A stretch of DNA of 17,276 bases from DATLZM01 sp035559315 (GTDB taxonomy: Bacteria; Actinomycetota; UBA4738; HRBIN12): the NCBI GenBank assembly GCA_035559315.1, contig DATMBJ010000243.1, positions 1 to 17,276 of the forward strand, given 5' to 3'. The notes beneath the pieces were generated by a model, which was not told the DNA's origin, ran no database searches, and was given only the letters and a program-made list of their open reading frames with translations. Position numbers and translations under genes: made by a program. Below, piece by piece: positions 15,556 to 17,276 of this stretch; the stretch's first letter is position 1, and the number at the start of each line of letters is the position of its first letter.

Positions 15556-16638
15556 TCACCGCGCGAACCCCCGCTTGACGCGCTCCAGGTAGGCCTGCCC
15601 TCGCAGGATCCGCTTGCACCAAGGACAGGTCTCCACCCACCGGGCGAACCGGAGCCCCAGCTCCTCCATGGTCGCCTCCAGGCCGTCGACGAAGCCCTGG
15701 GTCTCCATGGGCGATCCGCAGCGCCGGCACCGCGCGATGCCCGTGCGCGCCGCGCTCGAGAGCTTGAAGACCTCGACGCCGACCTGCGCCGGGCGCTGGA
15801 TGACGTGGAAGAACTTCCCGAACGGGATGAACACGAGCGCTAGCACGACCGTGGCCATGTGGATGATCGCGAGGAACCCGTACCCGCGTCCCTCGAGGAT
15901 GAGGCTCGAGAACGTGAGGAGCAGCCCGGTCACGGAGATGGCGACCAGGGCGAGGAGGGGGATGAAGTCGTACCCGAGGCGCTGGCCCGTGGTCGCCTCG
16001 CGGTCGCGGAAGCGCCGCCAGATGAAGAACCCGCAGCCGGCGAGGACCAGCACCGCCGAGACGTCCAGCCCGTGGAAGACGAGCCACCCGAACCAGGAGA
16101 CCGGGTCGAACTCGATGGTGCGGAAGCCCCAGACGAACATGCGGTAGCGGACGGGGTCGCCGGGGACGGCCCGGAAGTGCACCCACCCGAAGACCAGGGG
16201 GAACGTGATCAGGGTGGCCAGGACCACGCCCCAGAACACCGCCTGGTGCGCCAGCCAGCGCCCCCGTCCCCGCCGGGAGATGAAGGTCTGCAGCGAGAGG
16301 TGGAGGAGGAGGGCCCGGGGAACCGCCGCCGGCGCTCGGAGGAAGTTGCGCCAGGAGAGGAAGGCGCGCCAGCCCTCCACGAAGTAACGCCGGGCCGGCG
16401 GGCTCTGGATCCACACGACGTAGCGGTACACCACCCCGAACGTGAGGAAGACCACGGCCACCGCGTAGCCGACGAGGGCCGAGTCGAAGTTCCGGAGACC
16501 CCGGCTCCCGAGGTAGATGGCCGCCACGAGGAGCAACGCCGCGGCGGAGGCCGCGACGCTCGCGAGCTCCTCGCGGCTCGGTCGCGGTCCGGCCACGGCT
16601 CGGGGCCGCGTCGCTCGTCGGTGCCTCGCCGTGCTCAC
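15556..16638 (-). CDS. NarI-like cytochrome b membrane subunit with C-terminal double CxxC
   Basis: With the GTG start at 16638 the protein has 360 residues. Hydrophobic helices are seen at about 27-45, 54-75, 132-151, 186-206, 224-246 and 257-273. Several histidines lie in or next to helices (131, 189, 260, 278) and could bind haem, as in NarI or related quinol-oxidising cytochromes b. The motif IPFGKFFHVIQRP follows the last helix. The soluble tail of about 75 residues has CRRC (304-307) and CPWC (338-341), a likely zinc or iron-sulfur site. As first gene of the operon it should link the quinone pool to the iron-sulfur subunits. The start is uncertain: no Shine-Dalgarno sequence is seen, and in-frame GTG at 16683 and TTG at 16701 would add 15 or 21 residues. 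Confidence 0.82.
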   Translation of the reverse strand: MSTARHRRATRPRAVAGPRPSREELASVAASAAALLLVAAIYLGSRGLRNFDSALVGYAVAVVFLTFGVVYRYVVWIQSPPARRYFVEGWRAFLSWRNFLRAPAAVPRALLLHLSLQTFISRRGRGRWLAHQAVFWGVVLATLITFPLVFGWVHFRAVPGDPVRYRMFVWGFRTIEFDPVSWFGWLVFHGLDVSAVLVLAGCGFFIWRRFRDREATTGQRLGYDFIPLLALVAISVTGLLLTFSSLILEGRGYGFLAIIHMATVVLALVFIPFGKFFHVIQRPAQVGVEVFKLSSAARTGIARCRRCGSPMETQGFVDGLEATMEELGLRFARWVETCPWCKRILRGQAYLERVKRGFAR

Positions 16639-16762
16639 CGGGCTCGGGTCGATCGCTGGCGGAGCCCCCCTACGCTCCCACACCGTGGCGGGGACCGGCA
16701 ACCGCAGAACGCGCTCCGTAGGCGGGGGCTCGCGGGGCCGCGACCGCGGGCATGGATCTCGG

Positions 16763-16834
16763 TGGGCGCGGGAGGTTTCGAACCTCCGACCTCTTGCGTG
16801 TGAAGCAAGCGCTCTCCCGCTGAGCTACGCGCCC
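16763..16834 (-). tRNA. tRNA-Val(CAC)
   Basis: Read leftward, the 72-nt sequence folds as a full cloverleaf. The acceptor stem GGGCGCG pairs with CGCGCCC and is followed by discriminator A. The D-arm is GCTC/GAGC. The anticodon stem CTTGC/GCAAG holds the loop TTCACAC, giving anticodon CAC (valine, codon GTG). The T-arm is GGAGG/CCTCC with loop TTCGAAA. The 3' CCA is not encoded (the next bases are CCG), so it must be added after transcription. The gene lies 124 nt upstream of the cytochrome b gene on the same strand. Confidence 0.96.
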
Positions 16835-16864
16835 GCGCGTCCCGGGTCGATGCGGGACGCCCAG

Positions 16865-16894
16865 ATTGTAGGCGACCCGCGCCGGCCCGGTCAC
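16865..16894 (-). promoter_or_regulatory. Promoter of tRNA-Val: GTGACC, 18 bp, TACAAT
   Basis: Read leftward, a -35-like GTGACC (16889-16894) is followed by an 18-bp spacer and a near-consensus -10 TACAAT (16865-16870). Transcription would begin about 23 nt before the tRNA. This is the best two-box promoter in the window. An 8-bp inverted repeat, GCGTCCCG with CGGGACGC (16837-16860), lies over the predicted start and 5' leader of the precursor. Confidence 0.65.
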
Positions 16895-16954
16895 GCCCGG
16901 CGCGCACGATCGGCGCGACGTCGGCCGCCCGCCGCGATGGACCCGGGGATATGA

Positions 16955-16989
16955 GGACGGCGGCGCGTGCCCGCGTCGCGCCGCCGTCC
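16955..16989. repeat. Perfect 13-bp inverted repeat with 9-nt loop
   Basis: GGACGGCGGCGCG (16955-16967) pairs without mismatch with CGCGCCGCCGTCC (16977-16989) around TGCCCGCGT. The stem is very stable. No T-run follows on either strand. It stands between two divergent units, where a terminator for a flanking gene is not expected, so a leader structure or mobile-element end is as likely. Confidence 0.65.
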
Positions 16990-16993
16990 GTCG

Positions 16994-17011
16994 CCGAGCC
17001 TCTCAGCTCGG
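16994..17011. repeat. 6-bp inverted repeat next to the long hairpin
   Basis: CCGAGC (16994-16999) pairs with GCTCGG (17006-17011) around CTCTCA. Alternative pairing of GTCCG at 16986-16990 with CGGAC at 17009-17013 would compete with the long hairpin at 16955-16989. Confidence 0.4.
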
Positions 17012-17063
17012 ACGCCTCACGGTTCCGCCGAACGGCGTCAGTCTGACACCCCCCCGCCCCGCT

Positions 17064-17135
17064 GCGCAAGGCCCGGCACGCTGATCCCAGCGCCTGCGCC
17101 TGCTCACGACCGGCCGCCCCCGCGCGCAAGGCCCG
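17064..17135 (+). repeat. Direct repeat of GCGCAAGGCCCG, two copies 60 bp apart
   Basis: GCGCAAGGCCCG occurs at 17064-17075 and again at 17124-17135. Both copies are preceded by a C-rich stretch (CGCCCCGCT and CGCCCCCGC). The start-to-start distance is exactly 60 bp. Function is unknown. Confidence 0.5.
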
Positions 17136-17167
17136 CCTAGTAACTCCTCGTGATGCTTGAAGCAGGA

Positions 17168-17229
17168 GGGTCCTCCCCCCAGTCTGGGGTCAGTTGCAGA
17201 CCTTCCCCACGACCGGGAGAGGAGGACCC
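17168..17229 (+). promoter_or_regulatory. Possible structure hiding the ribosome binding site of the right-edge gene
   Basis: GGGTCCTCC (17168-17176) is the exact reverse complement of GGAGGACCC (17221-17229), which holds the Shine-Dalgarno sequence and ends at the base before the ATG at 17230. The 44 nt between can form a small inner hairpin, CCCCA-GTC-TGGGG (17177-17189). The site itself, GGGAGAGGAGGA, is strong. Confidence 0.4.
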
Positions 17230-17276
17230 ATGGGCAACCGTACCCGACGCGGGCTCAGCCGTGGAGACCGTCGCCG
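17230..17276 (+). CDS. Partial arginine-rich protein, first 15-16 residues
   Basis: ATG at 17230 is preceded by a strong Shine-Dalgarno sequence (GGAGAGGAGGA) and opens a frame reading MGNRTRRGLSRGDRRR to the window edge, with no stop. Seven of the 15 complete codons encode arginine. An N-terminus of this kind is seen in DNA- or RNA-binding proteins and in some transposases of the helix-turn-helix type, but 16 residues cannot decide the family. The repeats just upstream would suit either a regulated gene or the left end of an insertion sequence. Confidence 0.5.
   Translation, partial: MGNRTRRGLSRGDRR

Larger units (their letters stand above)
16895..17229. other. Non-coding divergent region with several inverted repeats
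   Basis: These 335 bases lie between the leftward tRNA-Val promoter and the rightward partial gene. I see no credible coding sequence in either direction. What it holds is a perfect 13-bp inverted repeat (16955-16989), a 6-bp inverted repeat (16994-17011), a short palindrome GTCAG-T-CTGAC (17037-17047), a 12-bp direct repeat (17064 and 17124), and a structure that can cover the ribosome binding site at 17221. No clear -10 hexamer for the rightward gene was found. Confidence 0.6.

Noticed and set aside
13482..15578. A rightward open frame of about 700 codons antisense to the molybdopterin oxidoreductase
   Set aside because: It shows no motif, and the opposite strand encodes a complete enzyme with all ligands. 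The frame is open only because of GC-rich codon third positions.
16763..16834. tRNA-Val as an integration site for a genomic island carrying the molybdoenzyme operon
   Set aside because: I see no integrase gene and no second copy of the tRNA 3' end elsewhere in the window. The operon has the same composition as its neighbours. The far side of any island would be outside the window.
16955..16989. Rho-independent terminator
   Set aside because: The stem is strong, but no T-run follows on either strand and no gene in the window ends there. It was kept only as an inverted repeat.
1..17276. CRISPR array, prophage or complete insertion sequence
   Set aside because: No regularly spaced repeats, phage structural genes or full transposase genes are seen. 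The only possible mobile-element trace is the cut gene at the right edge, too short to judge.

Overview
The window is a very GC-rich bacterial segment that looks actinobacterial. The reasons are the composition, the frequent GTG starts, several -10-like TANNNT hexamers placed so that transcripts would start at or within 3 nt of the start codon (a leaderless pattern common in Actinomycetota), an EF-G2-type second elongation factor, and the adjacent pair thrS plus Ap4A-phosphorylase-type HIT gene known from mycobacteria. The class cannot be fixed from the sequence. A large S55-type protein and a molybdoenzyme operon are not standard for well-studied actinobacteria, so an uncultivated or deep-branching lineage is likely (inference).

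Layout, left to right. Bases 1-150 hold the start of a leftward membrane protein that runs off the edge, divergent from an EF-G-like GTPase gene (259-2349). Phosphoenolpyruvate carboxylase (2389-5076) follows with its own leaderless-type promoter. It converges, 4 bp apart, on a leftward pair of a HIT-domain nucleotide hydrolase/phosphorylase gene and thrS (5081-7526). A divergent promoter region separates thrS from a rightward metallo-beta-lactamase-fold hydrolase gene (7647-8372). That gene converges on a leftward gene for a secreted or membrane-attached SpoIVB/S55-type protein (8387-10255). Upstream of that lies an orphan ABC ATPase gene (10367-11203) with its own leaderless-type promoter.

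From 11219 to 16638 there is one tightly packed leftward six-gene operon. In transcription order it encodes a multi-helix NarI-like cytochrome b with a double-CxxC tail, a large cytoplasmic molybdopterin oxidoreductase, a ferredoxin-type subunit with four [4Fe-4S] motifs, a membrane-anchored Rieske protein with a Tat-like signal, a small two-helix membrane protein, and an HPP-family membrane protein. Stop and start codons overlap at four of the five junctions, which suggests one complex made together. The parts fit a membrane-bound electron-transfer chain coupling the quinone pool to a molybdenum active site. The active-site motifs and the HPP neighbour (some HPP proteins transport nitrite) point to nitrate/nitrite more than to formate, but the substrate is not proven. 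This operon is the most interesting system in the window.

Upstream of the operon, on the same strand, lies tRNA-Val(CAC) with a good promoter. The last 330 bases before 17230 are non-coding but rich in inverted repeats. They end in a strong ribosome binding site that can pair perfectly with an upstream stretch, ahead of the first codons of a rightward arginine-rich protein cut by the window edge.
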